The notes under the pieces are model-generated. The model saw only the letters and a program-made list of their open reading frames with translations. It had not been told where the DNA came from and ran no database searches. Shown piece by piece: positions 26,041 to 34,129 of a DNA stretch of 64,000 bases (the first letter of the stretch is position 1; every line of letters starts with the position of its first letter). The position numbers and the translations under genes are program-made. The DNA is from DASZQY01 sp035548515. Its GTDB lineage: Bacteria > Pseudomonadota > Alphaproteobacteria > Rhizobiales > Kaistiaceae. The DNA lies in contig DASZSW010000013.1 in NCBI GenBank assembly GCA_035548515.1, forward strand, positions 1 through 64,000, read 5' to 3'.

Positions 26041-29000
26041 TTACTGCGTCAGTGAGGCGACCAGAGTTTGGTCGATCGCGCCGGTCTCCGGCACGCCTTG
26101 CTTGTGCTGGAAAGCCTTGACCGCGTCGACGGTCTTCGGGCCGACCAGGCCGTCAGCCGGGCCCGGATCGTAACCGGCCTCGGCGAGCAGCGTCTGGATC
26201 TTCATCACCAGTTGCTGCCGGTCGCCGTCGCTGATGACGGTCTCACCCGGGCCATCCCAGCCGCCTGGCGGAGTGGCAACGCCGTTGGCTTCCGCGATCG
26301 CCGGCTTGACGTGCCAGGCCGTGACCGCCGCCCGCGCCTTGACCAGATCGTCTGGCTGCATCGCCTTGGCAACTTCGTCGCGCCGTGCCGAGGCATCGGT
26401 GTCGCCCTGCGAGGCCGCAATGGCGAACCACTTATACGACTCACCCAGATCCTGGGTCACGCCCAGGCCGCGAGCGTAGATGACGCCGAGATTGTACTGG
26501 CTGTCGCGCACGCCGTAGTTGCCCGCCGCCAGGAACCACTGCAGCGCCTTGTCGTGATCGGGCGCCGCGTCGGCGCCTTCGCTCATCAGAACCGCGAGGT
26601 TGTGCATGGCGTTGACGTTGCCCTGGTCCGCGGCGCGCTGATACCAGTTGACCGCGCTGGTCAGATCCTTCGGCACGCCCTGGCCGCGCTCGTAAAGGCT
26701 GCCCAGGCGATACTGGGCGACCGCGACGCCGCTCGCGGCCGCCTTCGTGTACCAGTGCGCCGCTTCGGCGAGATCCTTCTTGACCAGCGAGCCGTCGGCA
26801 TAGCGGGTCGCGATCTCGAACTCCGCTGCGCCATCGCCGCCGGCCGCTGCGTTGAGCAGCTTCGGCGACCCGAGGCGCGGATCGAGCCCGCTGTTGTCCG
26901 CCACCACTGGCGCGGCAGTCGCCGCCGGGATGTTGGCCGGGGCTGAGGCGAGCGTCATGGGATTGTCGGTCGCGGGGGCGGGGGCGAGCGCAACCGGCAC
27001 CGCGCTGGGCGCGACCGGCAGCGGCGCCGCAATGGCGACCGCATCGCCGGCAGCGCCGTCGAAGCTGTCGGCGGCAGGTGCCGCTGGTGCCGCCTGCTGG
27101 AAGCGATTCTGCGTCGGTACAGGCTCTGCGAACGCCATCGCAGCGTCCGGCGGCGCCGGCGCGACCATCGGCGGCGAAGCCGCCGCCGTCGGCGGTGCGA
27201 CGGCAATACGCGCGGCGCTCGCTTCCGCCAGGATGTCGCGTGGCACCGCAGTCGGTGCCAGTGCAGGTGCAGGTGCCGGAGCGGCCGGGACGACCTTCTC
27301 GACCGACGCCACCAGCGCCGTCGTCTTGGTCGGCGTCAGTTTGGCGTAGAGCTGCATCGCACCGATCGCGAGCACGATGGCGGCGGCGGCAAGCAGCAGC
27401 GGCCGCTTGCGGCTGCGGATGGCATCGCTGATGCGCTGGAAGGCGCCCTGCTTCTTCGGCTGTTCCTCGATCTCAGGCGCGGCGATGGCGGCAACCGGCG
27501 GCGTCTCGATTGCGGCGGCTTCGTCGGCCACCGCTTGCGCCGCACGGCGCGCCGCGGCGATGAAGTCCGCGCGGCGGTCGGCTGCCTTCTTGTCGAAGAG
27601 ATTCATCGGCCGCTCGGCCGGCTTCTCCATCTTGATGGTCGGCGCGGCGCTGCCCGGCCCCTTGACCTCGGTGCGGTCGCCACGGAAGGCGACCGTCCAC
27701 GCCTGCTTCGGCGTCTCAGCAGCCGGGGCAACGGCTGCAGCAGGCGCCACGACGCCATGCGTACCGGTGGCACGCGCGGAGACGGCATTCGCCTCGACTT
27801 CCAGCTTGGCGAGGCGATCAACCACCTGCGCCACGGTCTGGCTCACCGATTCCAGACGTGTGCGCGTCTCCTCGGTGCCGCCCGTCGCCGAGCGCAGGCT
27901 TTCCAGGTCGCGCATGAGACCGCGCACGATGTCGGCGTCGACGGCATTGTTGGCGACCATTGTCGCAAGTTCGTCCACCGCACGGCGCGCTTCGTCCCGC
28001 GCACTCGCCAGTGACTCCTGCGCGTTCTCGGTCAGCAGGCTCTGCATCCGGTCGAGCCGCTCCTCGATCGGACCGAGCGCCGCGACCCGCGGCTTGGTCA
28101 TCTCGAGATCGTTGGCGAGCTGTGCCACCTGACGTTCCAGCGCGGCGAGCGCGGGACCTTCGTCCTTGGTGGCCGTCACCGTGTCGAGCTGCTTCGCGAG
28201 ATCGCGAATCTGGCGCTCCAGATGATCGGTCGACAGCGGCGCCGGCAGCTCCTTGTCCGCCACTTCCTTACGCAGCGCACCGATCTCGGACTTGATCGCG
28301 TCAAGCGCGGCCGAAGGCTCGCGCTGCGAAGCGTTCAGCTGATCGATGCGCGTGGTGATGGCGGTAAGCCGCTCGTGCACATGCTCAATCGCGGCGCGCT
28401 GCGGCGCCGTGTCGGCCATCCCGCCGAGCCGGAAATAGATGTCCTCCAGCCGCGTTTCGAGATTGCGCTGGACGTTTTCGATGGCCTCCGTCGTCGGGCG
28501 TGTGGCCTCGCTGACGATGCCGCTGACGCGCGAGGCGAGATCGTCGATACCGCCGCCGAAGCGGCCGGCGAGGTCATCGATTCGCCCGGACAGGCGCCGC
28601 TCGGCCGTCTCCACGACGTCGGGCGTGGCCGCCATCAGGCCGTGGATGCGATCGGCGATTTCGTTCAGGCGCCCGTCCAGGCGCTGCTCGACCGTGTGGA
28701 TCGCGGCGGTGTGAGCCCCGGTGTCGCGGAGACCCTCGAGCCGCGCCGTGATGTCGTTGAGCTGGTTCTCCAGCCGCTCGACCGCCGGATCTGGTTCCTT
28801 CGGTGCGTTGTGCACGGCGAGCGCCGCTTCGACGGCACGGCCAATCTCCGAGACGCGCATCTCCAGCCGCGCGATGGCGCGTGGGCTGTCGTCGGCCTCG
28901 ACGGATTCGCGCAACGCCGCGACCTCGTCGCCGAGCTGCTCGAGCTTGGCGCGGTCCGGCATCGACCGCATGATCCCGTCGAGCTGTGCCGAGAAGCCGT

Positions 29001-30168
29001 CATGGCGCGCCTCGAGCGCGCCAAACTGCGCCTGCCGCGCCGTGCCCTCGACCATGTTGCGCATGGTTTCGAGGTCGCCGCGGATTGCGGTGATCAGGCT
29101 GCGGTCGAGCGGCCGCTCCTGCGCCATCGTCTCGACGCGCTGTGCCATCTCGAAGAAGGCGCCGTGCTGCTCGGCGCCGACGCGGCTGATCGCCGACACC
29201 TGCTCGGTGAGGCCGCCGAGATCTGCGCGCAGCGCCGCCATCGCCGCCGACAGCGCCTTCTGGTCGCGCCGCATGGCCAGCGTCTCGGCGCGATCATCGA
29301 TCGCGCGCTGGTGGGTGGAAATCTCGCGGATGGCGGAAGCAAGCTCCGCCTCCTTCTTCGGCTTCTTGCGCTCCGCCTCCGCCGCGGCGAACTGCGCGGC
29401 GATATCGGCAAGGCGCTGCTCGACGCGTTCGATGTGCTCGGCGGTCGCGGGCGGCGGCGCCATGCGCACCGCATCGACGCGCGCCTTGGCGTCGTCGACG
29501 CGGGCTTCGAGCGTCCGCAGTGCCGACAGGATCGCAGCGACCTGGGCGTTGGTGTTGGACTGAGGCTTCGGCGGCGGGGCCGGGTTTTCCAGCAGCGTGT
29601 TCAGACGCGCGCGAATCTCGTCCAGCTTCAGCGGCCGGGGGGTCTCCGGTTGCGGCTCGGCAATCCGCGCACGCATCTCGGCGATACGCTGGTCGAGCTC
29701 GGCGATGATGTCGTTGGTGCGCGCTGCCGCGCCGGCACGGGCCCGCTGACCTTCGATCAGGGCGCGCGCGCTTTCGTCGGCGTTGTCCGCGTCGCGCGCA
29801 AGGTCGGCAACCATGCCGGAGATGCCCTGCATGGTGCGCTTGCGCTCGGCGCCGCCCTGCTTTGAGAGGCGGCTGATGTGATGCTCGATCTGGTCGAGCC
29901 GGTCGGGGAGGTTAGGGATAGCCGCTCGGGTCGCATCCTCCAGCCCGCCGAGCCGCTGTGTCAGCCGCTCGATCGCGGCGGCGATCTCGCCGGCCTCGTC
30001 GGTCTCGGGCTCCGGTGGCCTTTCCAGATCAGGTTCGGCGAAATTCTCGCCGAGCACCTGGTTGAGCCATTCGCCCACGGTGAGCCCGGAAATCCGGGCC
30101 GCCTCGATCACCGCTTCGCGGGTTTCCTTATCGACGCCACTGAGATTCCACGGCAAGCCCGATTTCAT
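26041..30168 (-). CDS. PodJ-like polar organiser: coiled coil, one TM helix, Sel1 repeats, peptidoglycan-binding domain
   Basis: 1375 aa from ATG 30168, which has AGGGG eight bases ahead; a GTG at 30177 would add three. The N-terminus (GLPWNLSGVDKETREAVIEAA then SGLTVGEWLNQVL) matches the start of Caulobacter PodJ. About 60-850 is coiled coil with heavy Arg/Glu/Ala content, ending in a Pro/Ala-rich linker. A single membrane helix lies near 918-941. Periplasmic Sel1-like repeats (AHWYTKAAASG, AVNWYQRAADQGN, SYKWFAIAASQGD) span about 1109-1259, and a PG_binding_1 domain (about 1319-1374, GLVGPKTVDAVKAFQHKQG) closes the protein. PodJ recruits factors to the new pole. GANTC sites lie upstream (30210, 30239). 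Confidence 0.86.
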   Translation of the reverse strand: MKSGLPWNLSGVDKETREAVIEAARISGLTVGEWLNQVLGENFAEPDLERPPEPETDEAGEIAAAIERLTQRLGGLEDATRAAIPNLPDRLDQIEHHISRLSKQGGAERKRTMQGISGMVADLARDADNADESARALIEGQRARAGAAARTNDIIAELDQRIAEMRARIAEPQPETPRPLKLDEIRARLNTLLENPAPPPKPQSNTNAQVAAILSALRTLEARVDDAKARVDAVRMAPPPATAEHIERVEQRLADIAAQFAAAEAERKKPKKEAELASAIREISTHQRAIDDRAETLAMRRDQKALSAAMAALRADLGGLTEQVSAISRVGAEQHGAFFEMAQRVETMAQERPLDRSLITAIRGDLETMRNMVEGTARQAQFGALEARHDGFSAQLDGIMRSMPDRAKLEQLGDEVAALRESVEADDSPRAIARLEMRVSEIGRAVEAALAVHNAPKEPDPAVERLENQLNDITARLEGLRDTGAHTAAIHTVEQRLDGRLNEIADRIHGLMAATPDVVETAERRLSGRIDDLAGRFGGGIDDLASRVSGIVSEATRPTTEAIENVQRNLETRLEDIYFRLGGMADTAPQRAAIEHVHERLTAITTRIDQLNASQREPSAALDAIKSEIGALRKEVADKELPAPLSTDHLERQIRDLAKQLDTVTATKDEGPALAALERQVAQLANDLEMTKPRVAALGPIEERLDRMQSLLTENAQESLASARDEARRAVDELATMVANNAVDADIVRGLMRDLESLRSATGGTEETRTRLESVSQTVAQVVDRLAKLEVEANAVSARATGTHGVVAPAAAVAPAAETPKQAWTVAFRGDRTEVKGPGSAAPTIKMEKPAERPMNLFDKKAADRRADFIAAARRAAQAVADEAAAIETPPVAAIAAPEIEEQPKKQGAFQRISDAIRSRKRPLLLAAAAIVLAIGAMQLYAKLTPTKTTALVASVEKVVPAAPAPAPALAPTAVPRDILAEASAARIAVAPPTAAASPPMVAPAPPDAAMAFAEPVPTQNRFQQAAPAAPAADSFDGAAGDAVAIAAPLPVAPSAVPVALAPAPATDNPMTLASAPANIPAATAAPVVADNSGLDPRLGSPKLLNAAAGGDGAAEFEIATRYADGSLVKKDLAEAAHWYTKAAASGVAVAQYRLGSLYERGQGVPKDLTSAVNWYQRAADQGNVNAMHNLAVLMSEGADAAPDHDKALQWFLAAGNYGVRDSQYNLGVIYARGLGVTQDLGESYKWFAIAASQGDTDASARRDEVAKAMQPDDLVKARAAVTAWHVKPAIAEANGVATPPGGWDGPGETVISDGDRQQLVMKIQTLLAEAGYDPGPADGLVGPKTVDAVKAFQHKQGVPETGAIDQTLVASLTQ

Positions 30169-30209
30169 CGCCAGCACCCCTGACCGCGCTGCTGTGCCTC
30201 CGCCGACGG

Positions 30210-30243
30210 GAATCGGCGTCCTGGCGCGGCTGCCGGGAGAGTC
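30210..30243. promoter_or_regulatory. Two GANTC sites upstream of the PodJ-like gene
   Basis: GAATC at 30210-30214 and GAGTC at 30239-30243 lie 42 and 71 bases before the PodJ-like ATG, a place where a promoter is expected. In Caulobacter podJ expression depends on the cell-cycle regulators; with gcrA in the same window, GcrA/CcrM control is a reasonable inference. A third site at 30466-30470 is far away and nearer the S24 gene. Confidence 0.4.
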
Positions 30244-30284
30244 GGCCGAACATGGTAAACAAGGGGTTAACTGCGGCGCCGCGC

Positions 30285-30298
30285 ACCAAAGCTTTGGT
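30285..30298. repeat. Perfect 14-bp palindrome
   Basis: ACCAAAGCTTTGGT is perfectly symmetric and stands in the 440-bp gap between the PodJ-like and S24-regulator genes, 117 bases upstream of the PodJ-like ATG. It could be an operator; no binding protein can be named. Nothing else but the direct repeats below is seen in this gap. Confidence 0.4.
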
Positions 30299-30473
30299 AA
30301 GGAGGCTTAATGCCGCGGAGGCCGCGCGGGCCGCCGAAATCGCAGAAAACCGGGGCGTCTGGCGCCAGCTGGGCGAGCTGTGTTCCTTAAGACGGCTTCG
30401 GCTTGGGCGCCGCCTCCTGTCCCAAATACGGACGCCCGCGGCGTGCGCACGTGTGGCGCGAGACTGATTCGGC

Positions 30474-30596
30474 GGGGACAAGTCAGCCGGTGGAAAGGCC
30501 ACAAGCGAGGCGGGGCAGGCCTTTACAGGCCCCACGAACGGGGATAAGTCCGGCAGGTATTTATTCCTGTCTCGCGTCTGGGGACAGGCGCCGGCA
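30474..30596 (+). promoter_or_regulatory. Three GGGGAYA direct repeats before the S24 regulator gene
   Basis: GGGGACAAGTCAGCCGG (30474-30490), GGGGATAAGTCCGGCAGG (30540-30557) and GGGGACAGGCGCCGGC (30580-30595) are related copies spaced 66 and 40 bases apart, the last one 14 bases before the GTG start of the regulator. Repeated sites next to the gene of a DNA-binding protein often mean autoregulation. The copies differ at several bases, so this is a suggestion only. Confidence 0.4.
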
Positions 30597-30609
30597 CGGA
30601 GGGGTTCTG

Positions 30610-31242
30610 GTGCTGTCCCATGCGCGTATCTGGTCGGCCATCGATCGTTTGGCGGAGCGCAACGATATGAGCGCCTCCGCGCTCGCCCGCCGTGCCGGGC
30701 TCGACCCCACCACCTTCAACAAATCCAAGCGCAGCTCGCCGGATGGCCGCCCGCGGTGGCCTTCGACCGAGAGCATCTCGAAGATCCTGGCCGCAACCGG
30801 CACCGAGATCGGCGCCTTCCTCGGCCTGGCCGAAGGGCGCGAGAGCCGCCGGCCGCTCCGCCTGGTGCCGCTCCTCGGCCTGGCGCAGGCAGGCGCTGGC
30901 GGCTTCTTCGACGACGGTGGTTTCCCGGCGGGGCAGGGCTGGGACGAAATCGCCTTCCCGGCCAGCAGCGGCGACAACATCTTCGCGCTGGAAGTCAGCG
31001 GCGATTCGATGCTGCCGCTTTATCGCGACGGCGACACCATCATCGTCCAGCGCGACAGCCAGACCCGCCGCGGCGACCGTGTCGTGGTCAAGACCAACGA
31101 CGGCGAGGTCATGGCAAAGATCCTGCACAAGAAGACCGCCAAGTCGGTCGAGCTGGCCTCGCTCAATCCTGCGCACAAGAGCCGCACCATTCCCGTCCGC
31201 GACATCGAGTGGATGGGCAGGATCATTTGGGCAAGCCAGTGA
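30610..31242 (+). CDS. S24/LexA-like helix-turn-helix regulator with peptidase-type C-terminal domain
   Basis: 210 aa from a GTG with GGAGGGG six bases ahead; the longer frame upstream is not supported. N-terminal XRE-type HTH about 1-65 (RNDMSASALARRAGLDPTTFNKSKR). A S24 domain follows at about 80-205 with SGDSML and catalytic Ser S133, and Lys in the KTNDGEVMAKIL segment, probably K170. LexA/CI-type proteins cleave themselves on DNA damage; S24 regulators of this short type in Rhizobiales have mostly unknown targets. No phage genes lie nearby. Its stop overlaps the nuclease start (GTGA). Confidence 0.86.
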   Translation: MLSHARIWSAIDRLAERNDMSASALARRAGLDPTTFNKSKRSSPDGRPRWPSTESISKILAATGTEIGAFLGLAEGRESRRPLRLVPLLGLAQAGAGGFFDDGGFPAGQGWDEIAFPASSGDNIFALEVSGDSMLPLYRDGDTIIVQRDSQTRRGDRVVVKTNDGEVMAKILHKKTAKSVELASLNPAHKSRTIPVRDIEWMGRIIWASQ

Positions 31243-31814
31243 TCGCGCTAGCGCGCGCCGCTATGGCGTTGGCGCTTCTCTCGTCTGTTGCGCACGCCGA
31301 GGATCTGGTTGCGCCGGCGACCCGCGACGTGACACCGCCCGGCATGACTCCCGGACCCAAGGTCGATGGTCCGCTCGTTCGCGTGCCGGTGCCACCGCGT
31401 CCGCCCGATCCGCCGCGATGGCGCCGTTACTTCCTGCCCGCCACGACGGATGCCGCGACGTTTGTTGTCGGCACGCAGGTGATCCATATCGCCGGTGTGA
31501 CGCCGCCAGACCCCGGCGCGACCTGCACACTGGCCGACGGCACCGACTGGCCGTGCGGCCGTGTCGCGCTCTATTCATTCCGCCGCTTCCTGCGCGGCCG
31601 CGCGGTGGAGTGCCTGCTGCCCTACATCGAGGGCGCCGCCAACGTCACGGCGCCCTGCCGGATCGCCAAGACGGACCTGGCGCTATGGCTGCTCCAGCAG
31701 GGCTGGGCGAAACCGAGCGACATCGCGACCGACGATTACCGCAGCGCTGCGGCGACGGCCCGATGCCAACGCATCGGCTTGTGGCGCGATGCGGACAAGC
31801 CGGAATTTTGTTAG
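31239..31814 (+). CDS. Exported thermonuclease-family (SNase-like) protein
   Basis: 191 aa from a GTG overlapping the regulator stop. A signal peptide is visible (MIALARAAMALALLSSVAHAE), then a proline-rich stretch and a nuclease-like OB fold (TTDAATFVVGTQVIHIAGVTPPD, key IHIAGVTPPD, and LADGTDWPCGRVALYSFRRFLRGRAVEC). The family match is by eye: a G-V-x-P-P-x motif and the ALYSFRRFLRG segment typical of SNase-like proteins. Catalytic Arg/Glu residues cannot be placed with confidence. Four cysteines suggest periplasmic disulfides. Co-transcribed with the S24 regulator. Confidence 0.72.
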   Translation: MIALARAAMALALLSSVAHAEDLVAPATRDVTPPGMTPGPKVDGPLVRVPVPPRPPDPPRWRRYFLPATTDAATFVVGTQVIHIAGVTPPDPGATCTLADGTDWPCGRVALYSFRRFLRGRAVECLLPYIEGAANVTAPCRIAKTDLALWLLQQGWAKPSDIATDDYRSAAATARCQRIGLWRDADKPEFC

Positions 31815-31835
31815 CGCAAACAATGCAACGCGTGA

Positions 31836-31878
31836 GCCCTCCCCCTCAGGGAGGGCCAAAACCGCGAAGCGGTTTTGG
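31836..31878. repeat. Double stem-loop element between convergent genes
   Basis: GCCCTCCC (31836-31843) pairs with GGGAGGGC (31849-31856), loop CCTCA; directly after, CCAAAACCGC (31856-31865) pairs with GCGGTTTTGG (31869-31878), loop GAA. The second hairpin has a GAA loop and GCGAAGC core seen also in the palindromic element inside the helicase gene. It sits between the convergent nuclease and lysK stops, a place where such units commonly act as bidirectional terminators or mRNA stabilisers. Confidence 0.7.
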
Positions 31879-31914
31879 GGAGGAGTACCGCTGGGGCAGT
31901 GCGCTTGGCGCGCC

Positions 31915-33576
31915 CTAAGCTGCCAGTTCCCCCGCCAAGGCTCGCGCGATCAGCGCACGCGTCTCGGGGATTCCGTAGATCGCCACGAACGACCCGAAGC
32001 GCGGCCCGCGCTCTTGGCCCAGCAGCGTCTGGTACAGCGTCTCGAACCACGCGCCGGATACGCCCGGACCGCCCGTCGGTCCCTTCCGCTCGTTGTCCTG
32101 GTAGCGCGGGATGGCGCGCGCCACGTCGAGGATCGCGGTCTGAATCGTCTCGGGGTCGGCGCCGGCAGGAAGCGCCGCGAGCCTGCGGTCGAGGGCCGCG
32201 AGCGCCTCGCGCTCGATCGCGTCAGGCGCGCGAAACACCTTCTTCGGCAGCACGAAGTCGTTGTAGTAGCGCACCGCATAGCCGACCAGTTCGTCGAGCT
32301 TCGGATGGGTCGCAGGTGTTACGCCCTTCACGTGCCGCAGGATGAATCCCCACAGCACAGCCTTGTCGTGCGTATTCGACGCGCTGGCGAGATTGAGCAG
32401 CATGGCGAAGGTGATCGGCATGTCGATCGCCGGCGGCTTGCCGGCATGGATGTGCCACACAGGATTGCCAAGCCGCTTGTCCTCGTCCTGCGTCGGATAG
32501 GCGTCGAGGAATTGGAAGTACTCGTCGACCGCCTTGGGAATGACGTCGAAGTAGAGCTTCTTTGCTGACTTGGGCCGATTGAACATGTAGAGCGCCAGCG
32601 ATTCCGGCGAGGCGTAAGTCAGCCACTCGTCGATGGTGAGGCCGTTGCCCTTCGACTTGGAAATCTTCTGCCCGTTCTCGTCGAGGAAGAGCTCGTAGTT
32701 GAAGCCTTCCGGCGGCTCGGCGCCGAGCGCGCGTGCGATCTGCGACGACAGCTTCACGGAATCGATGAGGTCCTTGCCCGACATTTCATAGTCGACGCCG
32801 AGCGCTACCCAGCGCATCGCCCAGTCCGCCTTCCACTGGCACTTCACGTTACCGCCCGTCACGGGCACCTCGGTCAGCGCGTCGCCGTTATCGGGATCGC
32901 GGAACACGACTGTACCGGCGTCGACCTTGCGCTCCAGGATCGGCACCTGCAGCACCGCGCCCGACTTCGGCGACACCGGCAGGAACGGCGAGTACGATTG
33001 CTGCCGTTCCTCGCGCAGCGACGGCAGCATGATCGCCATCACCTCGTCGTAGGCGGCGAGCATGCGGAGCAGCGTCGCATCGAAGCGGCCCGACTTGTAC
33101 GTCTCGGTCGCGCTCATGAACTCGTAGGCGAAGCCGAACCGGTCGAGAAACTTCCTGAGCCGCGCGTTGTTGCCGCTGCCGAAAGATTCATACTCGCCGA
33201 ACGGGTCCGGTACCTTCGTCAGGGGCTGGTTGAGATAGGCCCGCATCTTTTCCTGGTTCGGTACGTTGGTCGGCACCTTGCGGAGCCCGTCCATGTCGTC
33301 CGAGAAGCAGATGAGGCGCGTCGGTACCTTGTCTTCGGTGAGAAGACGGAACGCAGTGCGCACCATTGTCGTGCGCGCCACTTCGCCGAACGTGCCGATA
33401 TGCGGCAGGCCGGAGGGACCGTAGCCCGTCTCGAACAGCACGCCGTTCGGCGCGCCCCCGCGCCGCTTGATGCGCTCGACGATCTTCTGCGCCTCCTCGA
33501 ACGGCCAGGCTTTCGACCGGCCCGCCGCAGCGACGAGGGCGGGGGAGAGCTCGAGCGTGGGGACGACGGCGGCCAA
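31915..33576 (-). CDS. lysK: Lysine--tRNA ligase, class I
   Basis: 553 aa from a TTG with GAAGGAT upstream. Class I lysyl-tRNA synthetase: HIGH-like signature GLPHIGTFGEVAR near residue 57 and KMSKS-like KISKSKGN. It charges tRNA-Lys with lysine in the cytoplasm. The class I form is typical of archaea, spirochaetes and alphaproteobacteria, unlike the class II LysS of most bacteria. C-terminal helical anticodon-binding part ends with LIARALAGELAA. The gene faces the TerB-like gene across a 123-bp gap. Confidence 0.96.
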   Translation of the reverse strand: MAAVVPTLELSPALVAAAGRSKAWPFEEAQKIVERIKRRGGAPNGVLFETGYGPSGLPHIGTFGEVARTTMVRTAFRLLTEDKVPTRLICFSDDMDGLRKVPTNVPNQEKMRAYLNQPLTKVPDPFGEYESFGSGNNARLRKFLDRFGFAYEFMSATETYKSGRFDATLLRMLAAYDEVMAIMLPSLREERQQSYSPFLPVSPKSGAVLQVPILERKVDAGTVVFRDPDNGDALTEVPVTGGNVKCQWKADWAMRWVALGVDYEMSGKDLIDSVKLSSQIARALGAEPPEGFNYELFLDENGQKISKSKGNGLTIDEWLTYASPESLALYMFNRPKSAKKLYFDVIPKAVDEYFQFLDAYPTQDEDKRLGNPVWHIHAGKPPAIDMPITFAMLLNLASASNTHDKAVLWGFILRHVKGVTPATHPKLDELVGYAVRYYNDFVLPKKVFRAPDAIEREALAALDRRLAALPAGADPETIQTAILDVARAIPRYQDNERKGPTGGPGVSGAWFETLYQTLLGQERGPRFGSFVAIYGIPETRALIARALAGELAA

Positions 33577-33699
33577 GATACAGATCCTTCGGGGGGTAAA
33601 GTGCGCGGGAACCTAGGAAGCTCAAGGCTCCCCGTCAACTTGCGGCGGAGGCTCCGAGACCATACGTTCCCCGCGGGTTTCCGCGAGGCAACGAGGCAG

Positions 33700-34122
33700 A
33701 TGAACCAGATGGCGAAGCCGATCTCCCACCACGAGGCGTTGATCTACGCGATGGTCACGCTCTCGGCCGCCGATCGCACGATGACGGATCGCGAGTTGAT
33801 GAAGATCGGCGACATCATCCGTACCATGCCGATTTTCGCCGATTTCAATCCGGACGACCTCGTAAAGATCGCGTCCGATTGCGGCGTGCTGCTCCGCGAG
33901 GAGGACGGCATCGACAACATGATCGGCATCATCAAGGCCGCGATCCCGCCGCGGCTCCACGAGACCCTCTACGCCTGCGCCGTCGAAGTCGCCGCAGCCG
34001 ACCTGCACGTCGATCAAGAGGAACTGGTGTTCCTTGAATTGCTCCGCGATGAACTGGAGATCGATCCGCTGGTGGTGGCGGCGATCGAGCGGAGCGCCCG
34101 CGTCCGCTATCGCGTGAAGTAG
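33700..34122 (+). CDS. TerB-like tellurite resistance family protein
   Basis: 140 aa, all-helical, from ATG 33700. The pattern (EALIYAMVTLSAADRTMTDRELMKIGDII, and CAVEVAAADLHVDQEELVFLELLRDEL) matches the TerB fold with acidic metal-binding loop residues (AADRTMTDRE, AADLHVDQEE) duplicated in two halves. Many proteins of this fold have no role in tellurite resistance and the other ter genes are absent, so no function is assigned. The gene is convergent with the binding-protein gene (7 bp between stops). Confidence 0.78.
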   Translation: MNQMAKPISHHEALIYAMVTLSAADRTMTDRELMKIGDIIRTMPIFADFNPDDLVKIASDCGVLLREEDGIDNMIGIIKAAIPPRLHETLYACAVEVAAADLHVDQEELVFLELLRDELEIDPLVVAAIERSARVRYRVK

Positions 34123-34129
34123 CCGCCGC

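Noticed and set aside
30257..30307. CtrA box (TTAA-N7-TTAA) near the PodJ-like promoter
   Set aside because: TTAA words are present but the spacing is far from seven bases.
30252..30467. A 71-codon open frame (starting MVNKGLTAAPRTKALV) on the plus strand in the gap before the S24 regulator
   Set aside because: No good ribosome site at usual spacing, strongly Arg-rich and Ala-rich composition typical of a random GC-rich frame, and it covers the repeat and palindrome region; no family resemblance.
30610..31242. S24 regulator as a prophage repressor
   Set aside because: No integrase, structural or lysis genes flank it; neighbours are nuclease, lysK and PodJ-like protein.
33700..34122. Tellurite resistance operon
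   Set aside because: Only a TerB-fold protein is present; no terA, terC, terD or terE relatives nearby.
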